Made by a program: the position numbers and the translations under genes | From: Shewanellaceae bacterium | GTDB taxonomy: Bacteria; Pseudomonadota; Gammaproteobacteria; Enterobacterales; Shewanellaceae | Assembly (NCBI GenBank): GCA_016779685.1 | Contig: JADHND010000107.1 | Location: 1 to 5,711 of the forward strand | Length of the DNA stretch: 5,711 nt | Direction of reading: 5' to 3' | Shown here: piece by piece, positions 1 to 5,711 of the stretch | How positions within the stretch are numbered: the stretch's first letter is position 1 | Layout: every line of letters starts with the position of its first letter | Notes under the pieces: model-generated | The model's input: only the letters and a program-made list of their open reading frames with translations | Told to the model about the DNA's origin: nothing | The model's database searches: none

Positions 1-37
1 AGAAGTTTACATTGTAGCCATTGGATACACTCGGTAG
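1..37 (+). CDS. rlmE: RlmE (FtsJ/RrmJ) 23S rRNA 2'-O-methyltransferase, C-terminal end only
   Basis: Partial gene running in from the left edge. From base 2 the frame reads EVYIVAIGYTR and then stops at TAG (35-37). E. coli RlmE ends, as I recall it, in EVYIVATGRKP, so the beta-strand EVYIVA.G matches the family C-terminus. RlmE methylates the 2'-OH of U2552 in 23S rRNA using S-adenosylmethionine. None of its catalytic residues are in this window. Position supports the call: rlmE lies directly upstream of ftsH in most gammaproteobacteria, and here the stop is 42 bases before the ftsH start. Only 11 codons are visible, so the call rests on this short match plus gene order. Confidence 0.85.
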   Translation, partial: EVYIVAIGYTR

Positions 38-67
38 CTACCAAACAGATAGTAATAGTGGATTGAC

Positions 68-71
68 GAGG
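68..71 (+). promoter_or_regulatory. Shine-Dalgarno of ftsH, supports the TTG start
   Basis: GAGG at 68-71 leaves 8 bases before TTG at 80, which is good spacing. The next in-frame ATG, at 89, would be 17 bases away, too far for this site. This is the reason for choosing TTG. Confidence 0.7.
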
Positions 72-79
72 TTAATAAA

Positions 80-2014
80 TTGAGTGACATGGCTAAAAAT
101 TTGATCCTATGGATTGTAATTGCTGTTATTTTGATGACAGTTTTTCAAGGATATTCTCCGTCGTCATCAAGTGTGAAAATGGATTATTCACAGTTTTTAA
201 GCGCTGTTGATAATCGTGAAGTTGCATCCGTAGAAGTTCAACCAGATATGAGAACTATTGTTGGCAACACTAAGAGTGGGCAAAGCTTCACCACAGTGAT
301 GCCGGTTATTGATCGTGATCTAATTAATGATTTGAAGCGGGCTGGCGTCTCTCAATCAGGCAAAGCCTCAGAAGAATCGAGTTTCTTAACCCAAATTTTT
401 ATTTCTTGGTTCCCGATGTTGTTGTTGATAGGCGTTTGGATCTTCTTTATGCGTCAAATGCAAGGCGGTGGCGGCAAAGGCGCCATGTCATTCGGCAAAA
501 GCAAAGCCAAACTGATGGGTGAAGATCAGATAAAGACGACATTTGCTGATGTTGCAGGTTGCGACGAAGCTAAGGAAGATGTTGTAGAGCTTGTTGATTA
601 TTTAAGAGACCCCACTAAATTTCAAAAACTAGGCGGCAAAATTCCAACAGGCGTCTTGATGGTGGGTCCCCCGGGCACAGGTAAGACGTTGCTAGCAAAA
701 GCCATCGCTGGTGAAGCCCGCGTCCCATTTTTCACTATTTCAGGTTCAGATTTTGTTGAAATGTTTGTTGGCGTAGGAGCGTCTCGTGTTCGTGATATGT
801 TTGAGCAGGCCAAAAAATCAGCACCCTGCATTATTTTTATCGACGAAATCGATGCAGTGGGTCGTCAGCGAGGTGCTGGTCTTGGCGGCGGTCATGATGA
901 GAGAGAGCAGACTCTAAACCAAATGCTGGTTGAAATGGATGGCTTTGATGGTAACGAAGGGGTTATTGTTATCGCTGCGACCAACCGCCCAGATGTTCTC
1001 GATAATGCTTTATTGCGCCCTGGACGCTTTGACAGACAAGTTGTGGTGGGTTTACCCGATGTACGTGGTCGTGAACAAATTCTTAAAGTACATATGCGTA
1101 AAGTGCCCCTTTCTGAGGATGTCCAAGCCAGTGTCATTGCACGAGGTACACCAGGTTTCTCAGGAGCAGATTTAGCTAACTTAGTTAATGAGGCAGCTTT
1201 GTTTGCAGCACGTTATAGTAAACGCTTGGTGGCAATGGAAGAGTTTGAACAAGCCAAAGATAAGATTATGATGGGTGCAGAGCGTCGCTCCATGGTGATG
1301 ACTGAGTCTGAAAAAGAAATGACGGCATACCACGAAGCAGGCCATGCTATTGTCGGTCGTTTGGTACCAGAGCATGATCCTGTGTATAAGGTTTCTATCA
1401 TTCCACGTGGACGCGCTTTGGGTGTGACAATGTACTTGCCAGAGCGAGATAGGGTCAGCCATAGTAAACAGCAACTAGAGAGTATGATTTCAAGCCTGTT
1501 TGGTGGTCGACTGGCAGAAGAAATTATTTACGGTAGCCATGCTGTCACAACAGGCGCATCGAATGACATCGAGCGTGCCACAGATATTGCGAAAAAAATG
1601 GTGACGCAATGGGGTTTATCAAGTGAGATGGGTCCGATTCTATATTCTGAGGAAGATGACGAAGTCTTCTTAGGTCGTTCGATGAGTAAGTCCAGTAACA
1701 TGTCGGATGAAACAGCCAGACGAATAGATGAAGAAGTGCGGGTTATTATTGATTCTAATTATCAGAGAGCTCAGAAAATATTGCAAGATCACTTGTCTAC
1801 ATTGCATGCGATGAAAGATGCGCTCATGAAATATGAAACCATAGACGCGTTGCAGATAGATGATTTGATGGAGGGTAAAACACCGCGGCCACCTGCAGAC
1901 TGGCATGGTGATGATCAGCCGCAAAACCCAAATTCGCCTCCCTCCTCGGATGGCGATCAAAAAATCAATAAATCTTATGACGATTCTAAACCAGATGAAG
2001 CACCTTTAAGTTAA
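80..2014 (+). CDS. ftsH: ATP-dependent zinc metalloprotease FtsH
   Basis: Membrane-anchored AAA+ protease that forms hexamers in the inner membrane and degrades misassembled membrane proteins; in E. coli it also degrades short-lived regulators such as LpxC and sigma32. The protein has 644 residues, the normal length. Seen in order: first membrane segment about 7-23, periplasmic domain about 24-101, second membrane segment about 104-124, a Gly-rich linker at 128-134, Walker A GPPGTGKT 196-203, pore motif FVG 229-231, Walker B IIFIDEID 251-258, second region of homology about 299-319 with arginine fingers R313 and R316, zinc site HEAGH 418-422 and the third zinc ligand D496. The tail from about 602 is hydrophilic, rich in Pro, Asn, Ser and Asp, and differs from E. 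coli. The TTG start reads MSDMAKN; a start at ATG 89 would give MAKN, which is the E. coli form. rlmE lies just upstream, so cotranscription is likely. No promoter is evident in the 42-base gap. Confidence 0.98.
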   Translation: MSDMAKNLILWIVIAVILMTVFQGYSPSSSSVKMDYSQFLSAVDNREVASVEVQPDMRTIVGNTKSGQSFTTVMPVIDRDLINDLKRAGVSQSGKASEESSFLTQIFISWFPMLLLIGVWIFFMRQMQGGGGKGAMSFGKSKAKLMGEDQIKTTFADVAGCDEAKEDVVELVDYLRDPTKFQKLGGKIPTGVLMVGPPGTGKTLLAKAIAGEARVPFFTISGSDFVEMFVGVGASRVRDMFEQAKKSAPCIIFIDEIDAVGRQRGAGLGGGHDEREQTLNQMLVEMDGFDGNEGVIVIAATNRPDVLDNALLRPGRFDRQVVVGLPDVRGREQILKVHMRKVPLSEDVQASVIARGTPGFSGADLANLVNEAALFAARYSKRLVAMEEFEQAKDKIMMGAERRSMVMTESEKEMTAYHEAGHAIVGRLVPEHDPVYKVSIIPRGRALGVTMYLPERDRVSHSKQQLESMISSLFGGRLAEEIIYGSHAVTTGASNDIERATDIAKKMVTQWGLSSEMGPILYSEEDDEVFLGRSMSKSSNMSDETARRIDEEVRVIIDSNYQRAQKILQDHLSTLHAMKDALMKYETIDALQIDDLMEGKTPRPPADWHGDDQPQNPNSPPSSDGDQKINKSYDDSKPDEAPLS

Positions 2015-2022
2015 TTGCATCC

Positions 2023-2051
2023 ATCAAGCTATGTCGCTATCATAGCTTGAT
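2023..2051 (+). other. Perfect 11-bp hairpin between ftsH and folP, with a competing pairing downstream
   Basis: ATCAAGCTATG (2023-2033) and CATAGCTTGAT (2041-2051) are exact reverse complements around a 7-base loop. The right arm contains ATAGCT (2042-2047), which could instead pair with AGCTAT at 2056-2061; that same AGCTAT also occurs in the left arm. A run of seven T (2070-2076) lies 18 bases past the main stem, too far for a textbook intrinsic terminator. It may act as a leaky terminator, an mRNA-processing or 3'-end-stabilising structure, or a control on folP translation, since it sits within 30 bases of the folP start. The pairing is seen; the role is inferred. Confidence 0.6.
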
Positions 2052-2077
2052 TCCTAGCTATATGTGAGATTTTTTTC

Positions 2078-2923
2078 TTGGTCAATCAAACATTATCGTA
2101 TCAAGGTGGGCAACTTGATACGTGTTCCCCTCTTATCATGGGAATTTTAAATATCACCCCAGACTCTTTTTCTGATGGCAATCAATTTTCATCACTAGAT
2201 GGAATCCTGCGCCATGTTGAATCGATGATTCAGGCGGGTGCTTCTATTGTTGATGTCGGTGGGGAATCGACACGTCCATTTGCAGAAAAAGTATCTGTGA
2301 TGGAGGAATTGGATCGTGTTATTCCCGTCGTTGAAGCCATCGCTCAACGATTTGACATATGCCTTTCTATCGATACGATGAAGGCAGAGGTGATGCAACA
2401 AGCAGTTCGTTCAGGTGCGCATATGATCAATGATGTACGTGCATTACAAGAACCGGGGGCGCTACGCGTTGCGAGTGAACTTCAGGTGCCGATTTGTCTT
2501 ATGCACATGCAGTCTAATGCTCAGCAAATGCAAATTTCTCCAACTTATCAAGATGTGGTTGAGGACATTATTGGTTTTTTCCAGGAGCGGATTGAAGCTT
2601 GCCTAGCTGCAGGGATTGCCAGAGAACGCTTGGTGTTGGATCCCGGTTTTGGTTTTGGTAAGACCTGTGCCCACAATTATAGTTTACTGCGCTCGCTAGA
2701 GGCTTTTCAATGTTTTAACCTACCTTTATTAGTGGGCATGTCGCGTAAGCAGATGATTGGAGATGTGCTGCAAAAACCTGTACATGAACGTATTTACGGC
2801 AGTGTAGTCGCCGCATCGATTGCAGCGATCAAAGGTGCTCATATTTTGCGTGTTCACGATGTTGCAGCAACAAGCGACGCCTTGAAAATTACCCGAGCTG
2901 TTTATCACAATAAGGATAATTAA
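2078..2923 (+). CDS. folP: Dihydropteroate synthase FolP
   Basis: Cytoplasmic enzyme that joins 6-hydroxymethyl-7,8-dihydropterin pyrophosphate to p-aminobenzoate, giving dihydropteroate for folate synthesis; it is the target of sulfonamides. Length 281, versus 282 in E. coli. Family motifs are intact: pterin loop MGILNITPDSFSDG 21-34, loop ESTRP 63-67, SIDT 97-100, IND 117-119, MHMQ 142-145, DPGFGFGKT 188-196, SRK 222-224 and RVHD 258-261. Numbering runs three ahead of E. coli. F31 and P67 correspond to E. coli F28 and P64, classic resistance positions, and both are wild-type here. Phe68 replaces the Gly of E. coli RPGA. The TTG start is chosen because an in-frame TGA at 2048-2050 leaves no other usual start upstream, while the first internal ATG (2138) begins the conserved MGILNITPDSFSDG motif and would strip the N-terminal strand. 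The Shine-Dalgarno is weak (GTGAG, 2064-2068). The stop overlaps the glmM start by one base. Confidence 0.97.
   Translation: MVNQTLSYQGGQLDTCSPLIMGILNITPDSFSDGNQFSSLDGILRHVESMIQAGASIVDVGGESTRPFAEKVSVMEELDRVIPVVEAIAQRFDICLSIDTMKAEVMQQAVRSGAHMINDVRALQEPGALRVASELQVPICLMHMQSNAQQMQISPTYQDVVEDIIGFFQERIEACLAAGIARERLVLDPGFGFGKTCAHNYSLLRSLEAFQCFNLPLLVGMSRKQMIGDVLQKPVHERIYGSVVAASIAAIKGAHILRVHDVAATSDALKITRAVYHNKDN
2912..2916 (+). promoter_or_regulatory. Shine-Dalgarno of glmM inside folP
   Basis: AAGGA at 2912-2916 lies within the last codons of folP, six bases before the glmM ATG. Together with the TAATG stop-start overlap (2921-2925) it suggests coupled translation of folP and glmM. Confidence 0.65.
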
Positions 2924-4272
2924 TGACTAAAAAATTTTTTGGAACTGACGGTATTCGAGGCAAAGTCGGTGAATCAATCATGACGCCGATGTTGGCATTA
3001 AAACTGGGGTGGGCTGCGGGTAAGGTACTGGCGCGTCACGGTACCCACACTGTTTTAATCGGCAAAGACACTCGTATATCAGGCTACATGTTCGAATCAG
3101 CCATAGAAGCGGGATTGGCCAGTGCCGGCGTGAACATTCGATTACTCGGCCCTATGCCAACACCGGCAGTTGCTTATTTAACACATACATTTCGAGCAGA
3201 AGCTGGAATTGTTATCTCTGCTTCGCATAATCCTTTTGATGACAATGGCATTAAGTTCTTTGGTTCGGATGGCCGTAAGCTAGATGATGAGCTAGAGCTC
3301 GCCATTGAACAAGAGCTTGAGCAGGAGATGGTGTGTGTGGCTTCTTCCCATTTAGGTAAAGCAAGTCGGGTGGACAATGCTGCCGGACGTTATATTGAAT
3401 ATTGCAAAAGCCATTTCCCTATGCGGAAGAACCTGTCTAAAATGAAACTGGTCATCGACAGCGCGCATGGAGCAACGTATCACATTGCTGCGAATGTCTT
3501 TCATGAGCTCGGTGCTGAAGTTATCTCTATTGGTGCAGAACCTAATGGGTTTAACATCAACGATGGTTGTGGTGCAACGGATATGCATTCTATTAGCTCA
3601 GCTGTGGTTGAGCATCAAGCCGATCTTGGCATTGCGCTCGATGGCGATGGTGATCGTGTACAAATGGTCGATGCCACGGGCACCATCATAGATGGGGATG
3701 CAATTTTATACATTCTGGCTTTAGATGCTTTTTTAAGTGGTGAGTTGTCAGGCGGCGTGGTCGGTACCTTCATGAGTAATCAGGGGTTAGAGCTGGCTTT
3801 ACAGCGGCTACAAATTCCATTTGTGCGCACACAGGTTGGTGATCGCTATGTTGCTGAAAAAATGCGCGCCTTGGGTTGGCATATCGGTGGTGAAAGTTCA
3901 GGGCATATTTTACATGCAGAACATGGTACCACTGGTGATGGGATTGTCGCAGCGGTTCTGGTTTTGGCTGCCCTTGAGCGGCATCAAACAAGTTTGTCTG
4001 AGATGCTCGCAGAATATCAAAAATTACCCCAGACCTTAATTAATGTTGAATTTTCGAACCCTGCATTACTTGAGGAACCAAGCTTAGTGGCCAAGGTCAA
4101 GCAAGTAGAGCAACGATTGGCATCTATCTCGGGTCGTTTATTGCTACGGCGTTCGGGTACACAGCCATTGGTGCGAATCATGGTAGAAAGTCCTGACCTT
4201 GATCAAAATAAAAGTGCTGCCAACGAGGTTAAGCAAATTTTAATAGAAGCAACGCGGGTTATTGAAGTATAA
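2923..4272 (+). CDS. glmM: Phosphoglucosamine mutase GlmM
   Basis: Converts glucosamine-6-phosphate to glucosamine-1-phosphate, the step between GlmS and GlmU on the route to UDP-GlcNAc for peptidoglycan and lipopolysaccharide. It belongs to the alpha-D-phosphohexomutase family. Length 449, versus 445 in E. coli. Seen in order: N-terminal GTDGIRG 7-13, active-site loop ISASHNP 98-104 with the phosphorylatable Ser101, metal loop DGDGDR 240-245 (D240, D242, D244), sugar-binding loop GGESSGH 322-328, and C-terminal phosphate loop RRSGTQPLVR 409-418. That loop is usually written SGTEP, so Gln414 replaces a conserved Glu; all other key residues are in place. The ATG overlaps the folP stop by one base and has a good Shine-Dalgarno. 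The neighbour folP is the standard partner of glmM in gammaproteobacteria. The enzyme is expected to be essential and active. Confidence 0.98.
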   Translation: MTKKFFGTDGIRGKVGESIMTPMLALKLGWAAGKVLARHGTHTVLIGKDTRISGYMFESAIEAGLASAGVNIRLLGPMPTPAVAYLTHTFRAEAGIVISASHNPFDDNGIKFFGSDGRKLDDELELAIEQELEQEMVCVASSHLGKASRVDNAAGRYIEYCKSHFPMRKNLSKMKLVIDSAHGATYHIAANVFHELGAEVISIGAEPNGFNINDGCGATDMHSISSAVVEHQADLGIALDGDGDRVQMVDATGTIIDGDAILYILALDAFLSGELSGGVVGTFMSNQGLELALQRLQIPFVRTQVGDRYVAEKMRALGWHIGGESSGHILHAEHGTTGDGIVAAVLVLAALERHQTSLSEMLAEYQKLPQTLINVEFSNPALLEEPSLVAKVKQVEQRLASISGRLLLRRSGTQPLVRIMVESPDLDQNKSAANEVKQILIEATRVIEV

Positions 4273-4316
4273 TGGCATCTGAGATAAATTCAGATTAGTA
4301 AGAAACAAAGCGTAGC

Positions 4317-4320
4317 GAGG
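4317..4320 (+). promoter_or_regulatory. Shine-Dalgarno of tpiA, supports the GTG start
   Basis: GAGG at 4317-4320 stands five bases before GTG at 4326. The protein from this GTG begins MRKLFIAGNWK, the normal start of the TIM barrel with its first beta-strand, so the GTG start is well supported. Confidence 0.7.
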
Positions 4321-4325
4321 CTAAC

Positions 4326-5111
4326 GTGAGAAAACTTTTTATTGCAGGTAATTGGAAGCAAAATGGCCGTCTTGCGCTGGTCGAGGGAGCATTGCAGACC
4401 TTATCGCAGCAACCAGAAGCAATGTGGCAGGATTGCGAGGTGTCTTTGTTTCTGCCTTACCCACTACTTGATTTTGCGATTGATAAGAAGCAGATGAGTG
4501 GTCTGCCATTGGTTATAGGTGCTCAGAATGTAAGTGCTTATGCTGATGGTGCATACACGGGAGAAGTTTCGGCAGATTTGCTTGCAGAGCTAGGTACAAA
4601 GGCTGTGCTGGTGGGTCATTCTGAAAGGCGTGCTTTGTTTGATGAATCTGAGCCGCTTATCTTAGAAAAAATGAAAAGAGCTCATGCTGCTGGTTTAAAT
4701 GTGGTTTGGTGCATTGGCGAAACCCAGCTCGACCGAGAAGGCGGGCAGCACTTTGAGCGCATTCGAACCCAGCTTGTTGACACCATTCGGGCGCTAGGTA
4801 TAGCTGCTTTGAGTAAGATCGTGATTGCCTATGAACCTGTGTGGGCTATTGGTACTGGTTTGGCGGCATCCACCCATCAAATTCAGGAAATGCACCAATA
4901 TATACGTGATTTGATCAGTGATTTTGATAAAAATATAGCTGAACAGCTGCGTATTATTTACGGTGGCAGCTTAAATCGTGATAATATAGGTCAAGTTTTG
5001 ATGATGCCTGATGTGGATGGTGCCTTAGTAGGTGGTGCAAGCCTAGATCCATCGCATTTCGTTTCACTATGCCATATTGGCACTGAAGTTAATAAGAAAT
5101 TGGAATCCTGA
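4326..5111 (+). CDS. tpiA: Triosephosphate isomerase TpiA
   Basis: Interconverts dihydroxyacetone phosphate and glyceraldehyde-3-phosphate in glycolysis and gluconeogenesis; a cytoplasmic (beta/alpha)8 barrel, normally a dimer. Length 261, slightly above the usual 250 or so. Catalytic residues are all visible: N9 and K11 in GNWK, electrophile His98 in GHSERR (97-102), and general base Glu170 in YEPVWAIGTG (169-178). The flexible lid is loop 6, around 171-179, and the phosphate is held by YGGS (212-215) and GALVGGASL (232-240). After K11 the sequence is QNG rather than the common MNG or LNG. The start is GTG with GAGG five bases upstream. The 53-base gap after glmM contains only a weak 6-bp hairpin (ATCTGA 4277-4282 with TCAGAT 4290-4295) and no T-run or clear promoter. 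secG begins two bases after the TGA stop, so the two are probably translated together. Confidence 0.98.
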   Translation: MRKLFIAGNWKQNGRLALVEGALQTLSQQPEAMWQDCEVSLFLPYPLLDFAIDKKQMSGLPLVIGAQNVSAYADGAYTGEVSADLLAELGTKAVLVGHSERRALFDESEPLILEKMKRAHAAGLNVVWCIGETQLDREGGQHFERIRTQLVDTIRALGIAALSKIVIAYEPVWAIGTGLAASTHQIQEMHQYIRDLISDFDKNIAEQLRIIYGGSLNRDNIGQVLMMPDVDGALVGGASLDPSHFVSLCHIGTEVNKKLES

Positions 5112-5113
5112 TT

Positions 5114-5425
5114 ATGTATGAAATATTAGTTGTTTTAGATATTGTGACCGCAACAGCGCTGATAGGTATGATTTTGTTGCAACAAAGTAAAGGTGCAGAT
5201 GCTGGTATGTCGATGAGCGGTTCATCAGGCAACATGTTTGGTCCAAAAAGCTCAGCCAACATTTTATCTAAGATCACAGCGGTGCTGGCAACATTATTTT
5301 TCATTTTTAGCTTATTTATTGGTCGATTGAGCACAAATGTGGTTTCAGAACAGGAAAAAATTGATATAATGGTGGAACAGGTTGAGTCATCTGCAAAAGA
5401 GACTCAGGATAGTATTCCAGATTAA
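5114..5425 (+). CDS. secG: Protein translocase subunit SecG
   Basis: Small inner-membrane subunit of the SecYEG protein-export channel, which assists SecA-driven translocation. Length 103, versus 110 in E. coli. Two hydrophobic segments are visible, about 3-22 and 53-70. The loop between them carries the family signature LLQQSKGADAG (21-31), followed by a Gly/Ser/Met-rich stretch (32-50) as usual. The tail (about 74-103) is hydrophilic and acidic, a region that varies widely between species. The ATG lies two bases after the tpiA stop; the only Shine-Dalgarno candidate is a weak GGA at 5102-5104 within the end of tpiA, which fits translational coupling. The gene order tpiA-secG-tRNA-Leu is typical of non-enteric gammaproteobacteria, and secG directly before tRNA-Leu(GAG) is also found in E. 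coli. Confidence 0.95.
   Translation: MYEILVVLDIVTATALIGMILLQQSKGADAGMSMSGSSGNMFGPKSSANILSKITAVLATLFFIFSLFIGRLSTNVVSEQEKIDIMVEQVESSAKETQDSIPD
5362..5370 (+). promoter_or_regulatory. Candidate extended -10 promoter inside secG, upstream of tRNA-Leu
   Basis: TGATATAAT matches the extended -10 form TGnTATAAT exactly. Sixteen bases upstream, the -35 position holds TTTCAG (5343-5348), a poor match, but extended -10 promoters need no good -35. A start near 5377 would give a leader of about 60 bases before tRNA-Leu, letting the tRNA be made independently of the long operon. It lies in coding sequence, so a chance match is possible. Confidence 0.4.
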
Positions 5426-5435
5426 ACCTGATGTT

Positions 5436-5520
5436 GCCGAGGTGGTGGAATTGGTAGACACGCCATCTTGAGGGGGTGGTGGCTTCGGTCGTGCGGGTTC
5501 AAGTCCCGCTCTCGGCACCA
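5436..5520 (+). tRNA. leuU: tRNA-Leu(GAG)
   Basis: An 85-base class II tRNA with encoded CCA (5518-5520). The acceptor GCCGAGG (5436-5442) pairs with TCTCGGC (5510-5516), ending in a G-U pair; the discriminator is A5517. D-stem GTG/CAC is at 5445-5447 and 5459-5461, with GG at 5453-5454 in the loop. The anticodon stem CCATC/GGTGG encloses a loop with GAG at 5470-5472, which reads CUC and CUU. The variable arm (about 5480-5492) is long, as expected for Leu, and has a short stem capped by C(TTCG)G. T-arm GCGGG-TTCAAGT-CCCGC is at 5493-5509. It starts ten bases after the secG stop, the same placement as E. coli leuU, so it may be processed from the operon transcript or made from the candidate promoter in secG. 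Confidence 0.98.
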
Positions 5521-5589
5521 AATTAAAAGCATTTAGTATCCTCTTATGCTCAAAAAAGAGATCAAGTTCCAAGTATCCTTAAAATTAGG

Positions 5590-5617
5590 TTGATTTTTCT
5601 AAGAATAACCATATAAT
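5590..5617 (+). promoter_or_regulatory. Sigma70-type promoter for tRNA-fMet
   Basis: TTGATT (5590-5595) and a perfect TATAAT (5612-5617) are separated by 16 bases, with A/T-rich sequence upstream of the -35. Transcription would begin near 5624-5625, leaving a leader of seven or eight bases before the mature tRNA at 5632, a typical arrangement for a tRNA promoter. In related genomes this promoter could also feed the rimP-nusA-infB genes beyond the window. Confidence 0.8.
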
Positions 5618-5631
5618 ACTCTACAAGTAGA

Positions 5632-5708
<77 letters not shown>

Positions 5709-5711
5709 ACT

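Noticed and set aside
622..4039. Several open frames of 60-100 codons inside ftsH, folP and glmM, on both strands
   Set aside because: They lie wholly within strongly conserved genes, have no recognisable domains and look like shadows of the real frames.
4277..4295. A 6-bp hairpin between glmM and tpiA considered as a terminator
   Set aside because: The stem is short and AT-rich, and no T-run follows. It cannot be supported as a terminator.
4272..4298. An eight-codon frame starting at the ATG that overlaps the glmM stop
   Set aside because: It has no Shine-Dalgarno of its own and no recognisable peptide. TAATG at a gene end arises easily by chance.
5089..5334. An 81-codon minus-strand frame opposite secG
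   Set aside because: It overlaps the end of tpiA and most of secG, and its sequence is low in complexity and unlike any family I know. It is a shadow of secG.
5528..5560. Short inverted repeats after tRNA-Leu (AGCAT/ATGCT and CTCTT/AAGAG) considered as a terminator
   Set aside because: The arms are only 5 bp and overlap each other, loops are long, and an A-run rather than a T-run is present on the + strand.
5387..5572. A 61-codon minus-strand reading frame containing RAGLEPARPKPPPPQDG
   Set aside because: It is the antisense translation of tRNA-Leu. Peptides of this RAGLEPAR type are a known annotation artefact from tRNA-Leu and tRNA-Ser genes.
5535..5579. A direct repeat AGTATCCT at 5535-5542 and 5572-5579
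   Set aside because: Two 8-base copies in a short AT-rich spacer with no other sign of an attachment site or mobile element. Chance is the simplest explanation.

Overview
The window is a stretch of ordinary bacterial chromosome in which every gene lies on the + strand. It most likely comes from a gammaproteobacterium. Three things point there: the FtsH, FolP and GlmM proteins resemble the Escherichia coli ones closely; the tRNAs are nearly identical to the E. coli tRNA-Leu(GAG) and initiator tRNA types; and the gene order rlmE - ftsH - folP - glmM - tpiA - secG - tRNA-Leu - tRNA-fMet is, from memory, the one seen in Pseudomonas-type gammaproteobacteria. In E. coli tpiA lies elsewhere, so an enterobacterium is unlikely. 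The moderately AT-leaning base composition (judged by eye, not counted) argues against Pseudomonas itself. I cannot name a genus.

Layout. Bases 1-37 hold the last codons and stop of rlmE (ftsJ), a 23S rRNA 2'-O-methyltransferase. ftsH (80-2014, TTG start) encodes the membrane AAA+ zinc protease. A 63-base gap follows with a perfect 11-bp hairpin and a second, competing pairing. folP (2078-2923, TTG start) encodes dihydropteroate synthase and overlaps glmM (2923-4272, phosphoglucosamine mutase) by one base. A 53-base gap leads to tpiA (4326-5111, GTG start, triosephosphate isomerase), which ends two bases before secG (5114-5425, Sec translocon subunit). Ten bases after secG comes tRNA-Leu(GAG) (5436-5520). 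An AT-rich spacer of 111 bases carries a clear sigma70-type promoter, and initiator tRNA-fMet (5632-5708) follows. In related genomes rimP-nusA-infB comes next; here the window ends.

How the parts fit. The short gaps and shared strand suggest one long transcript from rlmE through secG and perhaps tRNA-Leu, with extra promoters near the tRNAs. The products serve separate housekeeping needs: membrane protein quality control (FtsH), folate (FolP), UDP-GlcNAc precursors for peptidoglycan and LPS (GlmM), glycolysis (TpiA), protein export (SecG) and translation (the tRNAs). All five complete proteins are full length with intact catalytic motifs.

I find no new biological system, mobile element, CRISPR array or defence gene. 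The points most worth a second look are modest: the ftsH-folP hairpin with alternative pairings, a Glu-to-Gln change in the GlmM phosphate loop, a Gly-to-Phe change beside the FolP sulfonamide-pocket loop, a probable extended -10 promoter inside secG serving tRNA-Leu, and non-ATG starts in three of five genes.
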